NCBI GenBank assembly: GCA_963752755.1
Contig: CAVVZJ010000003.1
Location: 1 to 64,000, forward strand
Reading direction: 5' to 3'
Source of the DNA: CAVVZJ01 sp963752755
GTDB lineage: Bacteria > Planctomycetota > Planctomycetia > Isosphaerales > Isosphaeraceae
DNA length: 64,000 nt
Shown here piece after piece: positions 21,805 through 30,207 of this stretch. The first letter of the stretch is position 1. Every line of letters begins with the position of its first letter. Both the position numbers and the translations under genes were made by a program. The notes under the pieces are model-generated. The model had not been told where the DNA came from. It worked only from the letters and a program-made list of their open reading frames with translations, and did not search any database.

Positions 21805-22191
21805 ATGCTTTACGTCATCGCCCAGTTCTTCCCGCCACTCGCCCTCTTGCTCTGCGGTAAGATATTCCAGGCTATCTTTAACTTCCTCCTGATGATCACG
21901 TTCGTTGGCTGGTTCTTCGCGATCATCTGGGCGATCCTCGTCGTCGCCAACCACTACGCCGACCGTCGTATCGACCGGCTCATCAAGGCCACCCAGCAAG
22001 GGCAGGCGATGGCGGCTGACGCCTCGCAATTCGGTGCCAGCGTCGGCCGCAAGTCTCGATACCGAGACCCGTCAATCGAAGTGATGGAATCGTGGGCCAC
22101 GCATGACCACGAGACCGAGGAAGAAGCGAAGAGAGAGCAGAGCGCCGCACCCGCGCCCGTGCCGAACTCCGGGCCGAGTTCGCCGCGATGA
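21805..22191 (+). CDS. YqaE/Pmp3-family small membrane protein with extended tail
   Basis: The ATG at 21805 follows AGGAG with nine bases between. Residues 4-48 match the Pmp3/YqaE (UPF0057) proteolipid pattern: FFPPLALLL, a short polar turn, N at the start of helix two, and GWFFAIIWAILVV. Two membrane helices are evident. Known members are about 55 residues and affect membrane potential or salt and cold stress. This one has some 75 extra residues that are charged and hydrophilic (RRIDRLIKAT, HDHETEEEAKREQS), probably a cytoplasmic tail. The stop overlaps the next start as ATGA, indicating translational coupling. Confidence 0.75.
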   Translation: MLYVIAQFFPPLALLLCGKIFQAIFNFLLMITFVGWFFAIIWAILVVANHYADRRIDRLIKATQQGQAMAADASQFGASVGRKSRYRDPSIEVMESWATHDHETEEEAKREQSAAPAPVPNSGPSSPR

Positions 22192-22379
22192 GCCGCCGGT
22201 TCGGGAGCGGAGCCGGGGGAGCGGCCAAGGCAGTTGTCGCTGCGCCCAGTCTATTCGGCCGCTGGCTGATGGACTCCTACCGTAATCTGCCCGAATGGAG
22301 CCAGCCGATCGTCTGGGGTTTGCTGGCGGCGAGTCCGCTACTCGGCGGATTCGCGGTTTACCTCATTTGGTATCGGTAA
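22188..22379 (+). CDS. Small membrane protein coupled to the YqaE-like gene
   Basis: 63 residues. The start ATG overlaps the upstream stop (ATGA), so it is probably translated by re-initiation. A Gly/Ala-rich N-terminus is followed by an amphipathic stretch (FGRWLMDSYRNLPEW) and one hydrophobic helix near residues 40-60 (IVWGLLAASPLLGGFAVYLIW). I do not recognise the family. The pairing suggests that it works with the YqaE-like protein in the membrane. Confidence 0.6.
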   Translation: MSRRFGSGAGGAAKAVVAAPSLFGRWLMDSYRNLPEWSQPIVWGLLAASPLLGGFAVYLIWYR

Positions 22380-22472
22380 AGGCCGCAGGGTGGCAGGGGT
22401 TCTCGTCTTCGAGCCCCCGGTCCCTGAGCCGTCTCGCCAGGGTCTCGCAGACGATCCCCAGCCGCCCGTTTC

Positions 22473-22863
22473 TCACCTCACCGGCGGATAATAATACCGC
22501 GCCAGCGTGTTCGGATAGCCCGACAGGTACGACCACGACCACCGGTCATACGGATGCCCGTACGCCTGCCCGCCGAAGCCGAAGAGGTCGTTGTTCCCAT
22601 AAGGCACGTACTCCCGCGCCGGCCCTGGGAAGGCCGCGTAGTAGCTGTAGGGGAAGACCTGGCCCGGTTGCGATGACGACGGCATCGACATCACCACCGC
22701 CTGCGACGACCAGCCCGTCGTCATCCCCGGCGGTGTCGGCGGGTCGTACATCGCCTCCGCCCCGAGGTACGAGATCCCCGGCGGCACGACCGCCTGCGCC
22801 GCGCTCCCCAACCCCGAACCCCAGCACGACAACCAGCGCGATTCCAGCAAGTGGCTTCTTCAT
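22473..22863 (-). CDS. Small secreted Tyr/Pro/Gly-rich protein (frameshift in signal peptide)
   Basis: The ATG at 22863 starts MKKPLAGIALVVVLGFG, a typical signal peptide core. Reading on in the same frame gives an unlikely protein. Removing one base in the G-rich stretch near 22806-22815 joins it to LGSAAQA followed by VPPGISYLGAEAMYDPPTPPG, a proper cleavage site and mature protein. The mature part, about 110 residues, is rich in Tyr, Pro and Gly (VFPYSYYAAFPGP, YGHPYDRWSWSYLSGYP). No family was recognised. It could be a cell-surface or matrix protein. Confidence 0.6.
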
Positions 22864-23177
22864 CGTATGTGCTTTTCACCTGGGTGTAGGTCCCGGAATT
22901 CCCGGCCACCGCAAACGGGCGGAGTCGCCAGGGATAACGTCAGCCCAACTCCTTTGCAAGGGTCATGCCGGAAAAATGGGCAAAAAGCGCGGCTTGCGGT
23001 GAGATGGGGAGATGCGGGAATCGCCTTCACCACGCCGCCTTCTCCCGACTCCGCGCCTCGGCGAGAACCCGCTTCCGGCAAAGTTTCTCCAGAAAACCCG
23101 ATAATTCTCCCCCGGAATTCAGAAGATCAGGATGCCCTCTTACGAAGCGATCAACCCCGACGGATGAGGTAGCATCC
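22864..23177. promoter_or_regulatory. Divergent intergenic region
   Basis: About 310 bases between the secreted Tyr-rich protein (minus) and the Pro-rich hypothetical (plus). It should hold promoters for both. The only feature noted is a ribosome-binding-like TGAGGT at 23164-23169 before the plus-strand start. No hairpin, repeat or RNA gene was recognised. Confidence 0.3.
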
Positions 23178-24437
23178 ATGCCGATCACCGAGAAGCAGCG
23201 CGAGGCCGCGCGGATCAATGGCTCCAGAAGCCGCGGCCCGGTCACGACCGAGGGCAAGAAGGCGAGCCGACGCAACGCCCTCAAGCACGGCCTGACCGGC
23301 CAGGGAACGGTCCTACCCGACGAGCTTCGCCAGGAAGTCGAGGCCGAGCTATCCGTCTTCGAGAAGAAGCTGAAACCCCGCGACGAGTTCGAGCAACGCC
23401 TCGTCCAGCAGGCCGCCCTGGCCACCGTCCGCTGGATTCGCCTCGCCCGCGCCGAGCTGACCCACACCGCCGACCGCTCCCTCGCCGCCCACGACCGCTG
23501 GGACCGCCAGCGCGACGACCGCGTTGCCCATCTCGCCGCCCTGCTCGACGACGAGCCCGCCGAGGCCGTTCGCCAGCTCCGCGGCTTCACCGAAGGATGC
23601 GACTTCCTCGCCGACGCCTGGGACGACCTCCGCGCCACCCTCGACCACCTCGGTTTCCTCGACGACGCCTCCGCCCAACGGGCTCTCCGCCTGCTCGGTC
23701 TCGACCGCACCCCGAACGCGCACAGCCCTTCCTGGCAGTTCGAACTCTGGAAGGCGATCCTCGCCCTCCAGTTCCTCCGCGACCCCGAATCCGTGATCCG
23801 CAAGCTCCACACCCAGGCCCCCGCCGACCGCGTCCGCGGCTGGCTCCCCGCCCCCGACGCCGCCCTCGCCACCCTCCGCGCCCTGCTCGATGAGCAATTC
23901 TCCGAGTACGACCTCCGCGGCGACCACCTCTGGACCCACCGCGACGCCCCTGACCGCGCCTCCGCTCCCGATCGCGACCTCTTCGACCCCTCCCCCGAAT
24001 ACGTCCGCCTCCACCGCTACCTCCTCGACAACGAACGCTCCCGCCGCCGCGCCCTCTCCGAACTCGCCTCCCTCCGCTCCCGCTCCGACGCCGCCCCTCC
24101 CTCCCCCGCCGAACCAACCCAAACCGCGGCGCCCCCCGTGCCGACCGACATCGTCTCTCCTCCTCCCCCCTCCGTCGCCGCCCCCTCCACCCCTCAACCC
24201 GCGACTCTCGATCATCAACCCGCCCCGGGCCTCCCGGAGCCACCGCGACCCGCCGCACCCCCGACCACCTCCCCGGTCCCTCCGACCCCTGGGACGCGCG
24301 AGCCCTCCGCCCCCGTCGCTCCCTCCCCGTTCCTCTCCACCTTCGAAAACGAACCCGACGCCCCGCCCGTCCCCCCGCTACCCCCGCCCATTTCGACCCC
24401 ATCCCCCGACCCCGAGACCGTCCCAAACCCCGGCTGA
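23178..24437 (+). CDS. Hypothetical protein with RRNALKHGLT motif and long Pro-rich tail
   Basis: 419 residues from the ATG at 23178. An N-terminal block (AARINGSRSRGPVTTEGKKA then SRRNALKHGLT at residues 28-38) defines a family that I recall as very common in planctomycetes, acidobacteria and some proteobacteria, usually in several copies per genome and without known function. The middle (residues 60-240) is predicted helical, with many Arg/Glu/Ala residues. From about residue 300 it becomes a low-complexity Pro/Ala/Ser/Thr tail. The multicopy nature suggests gene-family expansion or a selfish element, but no transposase signature is visible. Confidence 0.65.
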   Translation: MPITEKQREAARINGSRSRGPVTTEGKKASRRNALKHGLTGQGTVLPDELRQEVEAELSVFEKKLKPRDEFEQRLVQQAALATVRWIRLARAELTHTADRSLAAHDRWDRQRDDRVAHLAALLDDEPAEAVRQLRGFTEGCDFLADAWDDLRATLDHLGFLDDASAQRALRLLGLDRTPNAHSPSWQFELWKAILALQFLRDPESVIRKLHTQAPADRVRGWLPAPDAALATLRALLDEQFSEYDLRGDHLWTHRDAPDRASAPDRDLFDPSPEYVRLHRYLLDNERSRRRALSELASLRSRSDAAPPSPAEPTQTAAPPVPTDIVSPPPPSVAAPSTPQPATLDHQPAPGLPEPPRPAAPPTTSPVPPTPGTREPSAPVAPSPFLSTFENEPDAPPVPPLPPPISTPSPDPETVPNPG

Positions 24438-24861
24438 GGACGGTCGAGACATAAGCTTGTATTCAATCGTACCCCCGGCCCCTCAAGCCGCCCCGCTCCC
24501 GGTCCGTCCCTACCGGGTCCCCTGGCCCACGTCCAAAGGGGCCATCCCAGAACCACTTCGTGTGGGACCGCCGCCCCCGGCTGTCTCGACAGCCGACAGC
24601 CGGGGGCGGCTGTCCCACGGGAGCCGAAACTCCGAAGTCGTTCTTGGACGCCTCCAAAGTGGGCATGCCGGTTCCCCGCGAGCCGCGAAGTCCTCCCCAC
24701 GCGGGCCTGGGCAGCGCACCCAGCACCCGGCCAGCGTCCTGGCCAAACCGTCGCGTCACTTGTCCGAAATCCTCTCGGACGTTATCCTTGAAGAAAGGTT
24801 TAACATCGGCGTCCTTCCCGTTTGCGACGCCCGATCCCGACCGGAAGCGTCAGGTGATGTG
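24438..24861. other. Non-coding interval with palindromic repeat
   Basis: About 420 bases between two genes on the same strand. It holds the near-perfect palindrome at 24562-24618 (separate entry) and a small inverted pair GTCCGA/TCGGAC at 24762-24780, which lies about 80 bases upstream of the DUF1501 start and may be part of its promoter. Long antisense reading frames here look like composition effects. Confidence 0.5.
24562..24618. repeat. REP-like palindrome
   Basis: 24 bases beginning GTGGGACCGCCGCCCCCGG are followed after a 9-base spacer by their reverse complement with a single mismatch. The element sits alone between genes and lacks a T-run. Its form resembles dispersed extragenic palindromes mobilised by RAYT transposases. 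Only one copy occurs in this window. Confidence 0.65.
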
Positions 24862-26270
24862 ATGAGGCCCAGCGACCACCGCCACCCCTACGGCGTCCTC
24901 CGCCGCGAGTTCTTGCAGGTCGGTTTCTCCGGCTTCCTCGGCCTGGGGACCGCCGGCCTCCTGGCTGGTCGCTCCCTGGCCGGACCCAGCGACGCTCCCA
25001 CCGGCGCCGGCCGGGCGCGGTCGATGATCCTGGTCTTCCTCACCGGCGGCCTCGGCCACCTCGACTCCTTCGACATGAAGCCCGACGCCCCCGAGGGCAT
25101 CCGCGGCGAGTTCCACCCGATCGACACCGCCGCCCCCGGCGTCCGGATCTGCGAGCACCTGCCCGGCCTCGCCGCCCGGGCCGATAAGCTCGCGATCGTC
25201 CGCTCGCTCTCCCACGAGCACACCAACCACCTCAACGCCACTCACCAGGTCCTCACCGGCCACGCTCAGCCCGGCGCCTTCTTCGACAAGATCGCCTCCC
25301 GCGACGACTACCCCTGCTACGCCGCGCGCCCTCGAATACCTCCGCCCCCGCGCCGATGGCGTTCCCTCGGGCGTCATGCTCCCCACCTTCCTGATGGAAG
25401 GCCCGCTTGACCTGGCCCGGCCAGCACGCCGGCTTCCTCGGCCCGCGGCACGACCCCTGGCAGATCAAGCAAGACCCCAACCGCCCCGACTTCCGCGTCG
25501 AGAACCTCGCCCTCCCCGACGGCTTCAGCGTCGAACGGCTCGCCTGCCGCCGCTCCCTCCTCGACAGAACTCTCCGCCCAGCGCGAGCCACTGGCGCCGC
25601 CGCGTCCAGCTCCGCGAAGGATTCGTTCACCGAGCAGCGCGATCGCGCCTATAACCTCCTCCTCTCGGGCAAGGTCGCCGGCGCGTTCGACATCGACGCC
25701 GAGGACCCCAAGACCCGCGACCGCTACGGCCGCCACGCCTTCGGCCAGTCGCTCCTGCTGGCCCGACGGCTCGTCCAGGCCGGCGTGCCGATCGTCCAGG
25801 TCAACATGGGCCGCGTCCAGACCTGGGACACCCACTCCGCCAACTTCAAGTCCCTCAAGAATCGCCTCCTTCCGCCCACCGACCGCGGCGTTTCCGCCCT
25901 GCTCGACGACCTCGCCGCCCTCGGCCTGCTCGACGAGACCCTCGTCGTCGTCGCCGGCGAGTTCGGCCGCACCCCCCGGATCGGCGCCAGCACCGGCAAC
26001 AACAACACGCCCGACGGCCGCGACCACTGGTCCCGCTGCTTCTCCGCCGCCTTCGCCGGCGCCGGGGTCGTCGGCGGCCAGACGATCGGCGCCTCCGACC
26101 GGATCGGCGCCTACCCCGCCAGCCTCCCCTACCGCCCCGCCGACTTCGCCGCCACCATCTACCACGCCCTCGGCCTCGACCCCGCCTCCGAACTCCGCGA
26201 CCGCCTCAACCGCCCCCTCCGCCTCTGCGACGGCCGCCCGATCACACCCCTGTTCTCCGGCACCTCGTAG
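24862..26270 (+). CDS. DUF1501 family exported protein (frameshifted)
   Basis: About 470 residues. A twin-arginine leader (RREFLQVGFSGFLGLGTAGLL) starts at residue 14. Then come the family blocks ARSMILVFLTGGLGHLDSFDMKP, VRSLSHEHTNHLNATHQVLTG, QVNMGRVQTWDTHSANF, VVVAGEFGRTPRI and DGRDHWSRCFSAAFAGAGV. DUF1501 proteins are alkaline-phosphatase-like in fold, often paired with DUF1553/DUF1549 cytochromes in planctomycetes; no such partner is adjacent here. The frame is broken near 25325, 25405 and 25565, and every break is repaired by one base. The function is unknown, probably exported sulfatase-like metabolism. Confidence 0.85.
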
Positions 26271-26302
26271 GGTGCATCGTCGAAGACTTCGACGCGCCCT
26301 AC
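26267..26302. terminator. Bidirectional terminator hairpin overlapping a stop codon
   Basis: GTAGGGTG (26267-26274) pairs with CGCCCTAC (26295-26302), and inside it CGTCGAA (26278-26284) pairs with TTCGACG (26288-26294) around a 3-base loop. The TAG stop of the DUF1501 gene lies inside the stem. A T-rich tract follows at about 26319-26330, before the stop of the convergent rarA gene. Confidence 0.75.
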
Positions 26303-26337
26303 AAATCTAAATGCATTGAATTTTTTCTATTTGTGTG

Positions 26338-27647
26338 TCACGTCCCGATTCCCTCCGGATCGAAATACTTCCTCCCCTCCAATCCTCCCGGTCGGCACGC
26401 CATCTGCTCTCTTGCCCCCGGGTCGTCATGAACATAACGGTATCCTTCCCCGTACCCTTGCCCCTTCATCAAGGGCGTGACCGCGTTCCTCAGGTGCAAT
26501 GGCACCGGCTCCCTGGCCGAGGCGGCGGCATCCTCGGCGGCGGCGAAATAGGCCCGTTTCACGGCGTTCGACTTCGGTGCCCGGGCCAGGTACAACGTCG
26601 CCTGCGACAGCGGATAGATCGCCTCCGGCAGCCCGATCAGCCGGGTAATCTCGGCCGCCGCCGCGGCCTGCTCCATCGCCCTCGGGTCCGCCAGGCCGAT
26701 GTCCTCGGACGCCAGGATGCAGAGCCGCCTCGCGATGAACACCGGGTCGGCCCCGCCCTCGACCAGCCGGGCCAGCCAGTAGAGGGCGGCGTCGGCGTCG
26801 GAGTTCCGCAACGATTTGATCAGTGCTGATGCGAGGTTGTAATGCTCCTCGCCCCCCTTGTCGTACCCGAACCGTGCCCGTCCCATCGCCTCGGCGAGCA
26901 TTGGTTCCTCGACCCGGCGCAGGCCCTCCGCATCGGCCGAGGTCGCCAGCACCGCCGCCTCCAGGGCCGACAGGGCCACCCGCGCATCCCCCGACGCGGC
27001 CTTCGCCAGCCGGGCGAGCAGCGCGTCCGACAACACCGGCCGCTCTCCGGCCAGCCCGCGGTCGGGGTCGGCCAGCGCCCTCCGGAGGATCGTGGCCACC
27101 GCCTCCTCGCCGAGCGGCTGGAGCGTCAGGACCCGCGACCGCGAGAGCAAGGCGGCGTTGACCTCGAACGACGGGTTCTCCGTCGTCGCCCCGACCAGCG
27201 TGACGGTCCCCTCCTCGACGGCCGGCAGCAAGGCGTCCTGCTGGGCCTTGTTGAACCGGTGGATCTCATCGACGAACAGGACCGTCCGCTGGCCTCGCGA
27301 CCGCTCCCGCCGGGCCTGCTCGATCGCCTCCCGCAGCTCCTTCACCCCCGAGAGCACCGCCGAGAGCGGCACGAACCGCGAGCCGTCCCGCCCCGCGAGC
27401 AGTCGGGCGAGGGTCGTCTTGCCCGTGCCTGGTCCGCCCCAGAGGATCAGCGATGGCAGACGCCCGCCCCCCTCGATCATCCTCCGGAGGACCCGCCCCG
27501 GCCCGATCAGGTGCTCCTGGCCGACGAACTCCTCCAGGCTCCTCGGCCGCATCCGCTCGGCCAGCGGCGCGTCGGCCGCCGGTGCGGGGGAGGGTTCCCC
27601 GGCTCCTCGGGATCATCAAAGAGTCGTCCGGTTACAATCCGGGGCAT
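26338..27647 (-). CDS. rarA: Replication-associated recombination protein A (RarA/MgsA)
   Basis: AAA+ ATPase that acts at stalled replication forks with SSB and the clamp-loader pathway. From 27552 down the 404-residue frame is intact: Walker A GGPGTGKTT, Walker B LFVDEIHRF, sensor 1 GATTENPSF, sensor 2 region and the C-terminal tetramerisation part (LASALIKSLRNSDADAALYWLARL). The true start is probably the ATG at 27647, which has AGGAG eight bases upstream and encodes MPRIVTGRLFDDPEEPG. One base change in the GGGG run near 27597-27600 joins it to EPSPAPAADAPLAERMRPRSLEEF, where PLAERMRP is the usual family N-terminus. Confidence 0.9.
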
Positions 27648-27827
27648 CGGAGGCGCTCCTTCACGGACGGGTTCGCGCCGGGTGGGAGGCTCCCGGCCAA
27701 CTTCCAATGTAGCGGAAGTCGCCCGCAGCCGACGACCCGAGCCGCCCGGGACTGGGCTTGTTTCGGCCCTTCGGTCGTGGTCTTCTGGAACGGTGCGGCC
27801 CGCCCCCGTCCCGTCCCGGCCCTCGCG

Positions 27828-28565
27828 ATGTCCACCAGCGACGCCCCACTTGCCAGGGAGGACCCCGACACGGACCTCATCGTCCGCGCCGAGGGATTGA
27901 CGCGGACCTACGATTCCACCTCCGCGCCGGTCCGCGCTTTGCGGGGCGTGAACCTGGCAATCCTCCGCGGCGAGCGGGTCGCCTTGCTGGGCAAGTCGGG
28001 CTCGGGCAAGTCCACCCTGCTGAACCTGCTCGGTGGTCTCGACCGCCCCTCCTCCGGCCAGGTCCATGTCGCGGGTTCCGACCTGCACGCCCTGCGCCCC
28101 GAGGCCCTGGCGCGGTTCCGACTGGTGACGGTGGGCATGATCTTCCAGGCGTACAACCTCATCGGTTCGCGATCGGCCCTGGAGAACGTCGAACTCCCGA
28201 TGGTCTTCGCCGGCCGCCCGCGTTCGGAGCGGCGCGAAGCCGCCCATCGGGCGCTGGAGGCGGTGGGCCTCGGCGACCGGCTGGAGCATCGACCGAACCA
28301 GCTCTCCGGTGGCGAGCGCCAGCGGGTCGCGATCGCGCGGGCGATGGTCAACCGCCCGGCGGTCCTGCTGGCCGACGAGCCGACCGGCAATCTCGACTCG
28401 GAGACCGCCCGCGACGTGCTCGACCTGCTGCTCGCCCACGTCGCCCGCGAGGGCACGACCTTGATCCTCGTCACCCACGACGACGATCTGGCCCGGGTCG
28501 CCTCCGACCGGGTCATCCGCCTCAAGGACGGTCGGGTCGCCCCCTCCGCCGCGGAGGTTGGCTGA
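27828..28565 (+). CDS. ABC transporter ATP-binding protein (LolD/MacB type)
   Basis: 245 residues from the ATG at 27828. Walker A GKSGSGKST (about residue 60), Q-loop in MIFQAYNLIG, signature LSGGERQR, Walker B VLLADEPTGNLDS and H-loop LVTHDDD all match. The Q-loop and signature context is that of the MacB/LolD/FtsE class, which powers lipoprotein or peptide export by a mechanotransmission cycle rather than substrate import. It overlaps the permease start by one base (TGATG), so both subunits are made together. The start lies 180 bases from the divergent rarA start. Confidence 0.92.
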   Translation: MSTSDAPLAREDPDTDLIVRAEGLTRTYDSTSAPVRALRGVNLAILRGERVALLGKSGSGKSTLLNLLGGLDRPSSGQVHVAGSDLHALRPEALARFRLVTVGMIFQAYNLIGSRSALENVELPMVFAGRPRSERREAAHRALEAVGLGDRLEHRPNQLSGGERQRVAIARAMVNRPAVLLADEPTGNLDSETARDVLDLLLAHVAREGTTLILVTHDDDLARVASDRVIRLKDGRVAPSAAEVG

Positions 28566-30139
28566 TGCGAACTGGCGACCTCCTCGGCCTCGCCTTCTCC
28601 GCCCTCGGTCAGCAGAAGGCCCGCACCGCCTTGACCCTGCTCGGCGTGACGATCGGCACCTTCACGCTGGTCGTCAGCCTCTCGGTCGGACGGGGCGTGG
28701 ACCAGGCGATCGTTGGCCTCTTCCGCGACACCCGCGCCTTGCGGACGGTCAGCGTCTCGCCGCTCTATCAGACCGTCACCGACGACGTCCCCGAGCCTGA
28801 GCGTCGGGTCGAGGGTTCGATGAGCGACGACAAGCGCGAGCGACTCCGCGAGGCCCTGGTCAAGCGCTGGGGTCAGCGGCACGTCAGCCGGGCTCGGGCG
28901 AAACTCACTCCGGCGAGTCTGGTCGAGCTGCGTCGGATCGACCACGTCGAGCGCGTCACACCCCAGGTCCACCTGCCCGGCACGGCCACGCTGGACGGCG
29001 TGAACGGAGCCCGAGACGTGCAGGTCGCGTCCGTCGATCCCGACGACGACTACGGCGTCCGGATCGTCGCCGGCCGCCCCTTCTCCGCTGGCGACAGCCG
29101 CGCGGCGATCATCCACGAGCTGTTGCTGTACCGCTGGGGACTGACCGATGAGGCCGACGTCCGTAGCCTACTCGGTCGCTCACTCCGCGTGGAGTACGGC
29201 ACCGCGGTGCCCGGACCGATGTCTCTGTTCCGCCTGCTGAGCTTCGGCGACGACCCCTTCAGCCCGGAGCAGTCCCGTGCCCTCCGGCGTGGCTTTCGAC
29301 GGCTCGCTCCGCTGATCCGGCTGCTGCCGCTGCCCACCGACGAGCGTGAGGCGTTCTCCAAGCTGCTCGCGCAGGCCCTGCAAAAGCCCGCCATCGAGGA
29401 AGACGACGCCCCTCGGTTCTCCGAGCAGTTCACCATCGTCGGCGTCGTCCGCGACCCCTCCCGGGACGAGAACGACGACCCCAACCCACTCGGCACCTGG
29501 TGGACGCGGCAGGCGGACGTCCTGGTTCCCACACCGGCCCTGGCCGCCTTCTACCTCCGCTCGCCAAGGCACGCCGAGGCCGGCTTCGATCAGCTCCGGC
29601 TGATCGTCGATCGCGAGGCGAACGTCCGGGCGGTCGTCGATCAGGTCGAGGCCCGTGGCCTCTCGCAGTACTCGCTCACCCAACTCATCGATACCATCCG
29701 CCTGAACGTCCTGCTGATCACCCTGGCCACGTCGTTCATCGCCGTGGTCGCCCTGTCCGTGGCGGCCATCGGGATCACGAACACGATGATCATGAGCGTG
29801 CTCGAGCGGACCCACGAGATCGGCGTGATGAAGGCCCTGGGCGCCCGCGACGGTCAGATCCGGGCCATCTTCCTCGTCGAAGGTCTCTTCCTCGGGCTGC
29901 TCGGCGGCGGCCTCGGACTCCTGCTCGGCTGGTTCGCCTCGTTCCCCGGCGACGCCGTCGCCCGCTCGATCATGGAAGCGCAGACTCCGCGCCCGATCGA
30001 CGCTTCCCTCTTCGTCTTCCCACCCTGGTTGACACTCGGCGTGCCCGCCCTGGCCGCCTTGATCACCACGCTCGCCGCCGTCTATCCCGCCCACCGCGCG
30101 GCCCGGGTGGACCCGATCACCTCGCTCCGACACGACTGA
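28565..30139 (+). CDS. FtsX/MacB-like ABC permease
   Basis: 524 residues with four membrane helices in the FtsX arrangement: helix 1 near residues 20-45 (TALTLLGVTIGTFTLVVSLSVG), a large extracytoplasmic domain of about 330 residues, then three helices in the last 150 residues (VLLITLATSFIAVVALSVAAIG, LFLGLLGGGLGLLLGWFAS, LGVPALAALITTLAAVYPA). The motif SVLERTHEIGVMKALGA is typical of the coupling helix. The export substrate is unknown. The periplasmic domain contains a charged segment after helix 1 (SDDKRERLREAL) that is longer than in MacB. It forms a two-gene transporter with the preceding ATPase. Confidence 0.9.
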   Translation: MRTGDLLGLAFSALGQQKARTALTLLGVTIGTFTLVVSLSVGRGVDQAIVGLFRDTRALRTVSVSPLYQTVTDDVPEPERRVEGSMSDDKRERLREALVKRWGQRHVSRARAKLTPASLVELRRIDHVERVTPQVHLPGTATLDGVNGARDVQVASVDPDDDYGVRIVAGRPFSAGDSRAAIIHELLLYRWGLTDEADVRSLLGRSLRVEYGTAVPGPMSLFRLLSFGDDPFSPEQSRALRRGFRRLAPLIRLLPLPTDEREAFSKLLAQALQKPAIEEDDAPRFSEQFTIVGVVRDPSRDENDDPNPLGTWWTRQADVLVPTPALAAFYLRSPRHAEAGFDQLRLIVDREANVRAVVDQVEARGLSQYSLTQLIDTIRLNVLLITLATSFIAVVALSVAAIGITNTMIMSVLERTHEIGVMKALGARDGQIRAIFLVEGLFLGLLGGGLGLLLGWFASFPGDAVARSIMEAQTPRPIDASLFVFPPWLTLGVPALAALITTLAAVYPAHRAARVDPITSLRHD

Positions 30140-30207
30140 GTTTCCGGCCGGTTTGCCGGTTGTCTCGACCCGCATCGGCGCGTATGGTTCCCCGGGAGGT
30201 GTCTTGC

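Noticed and set aside
24862..26270. DUF1501 gene as a decayed pseudogene
   Set aside because: Each of the three breaks is repaired by one base and all conserved blocks are present in order. Similar single-base breaks occur in housekeeping genes of the window, so error is more likely.
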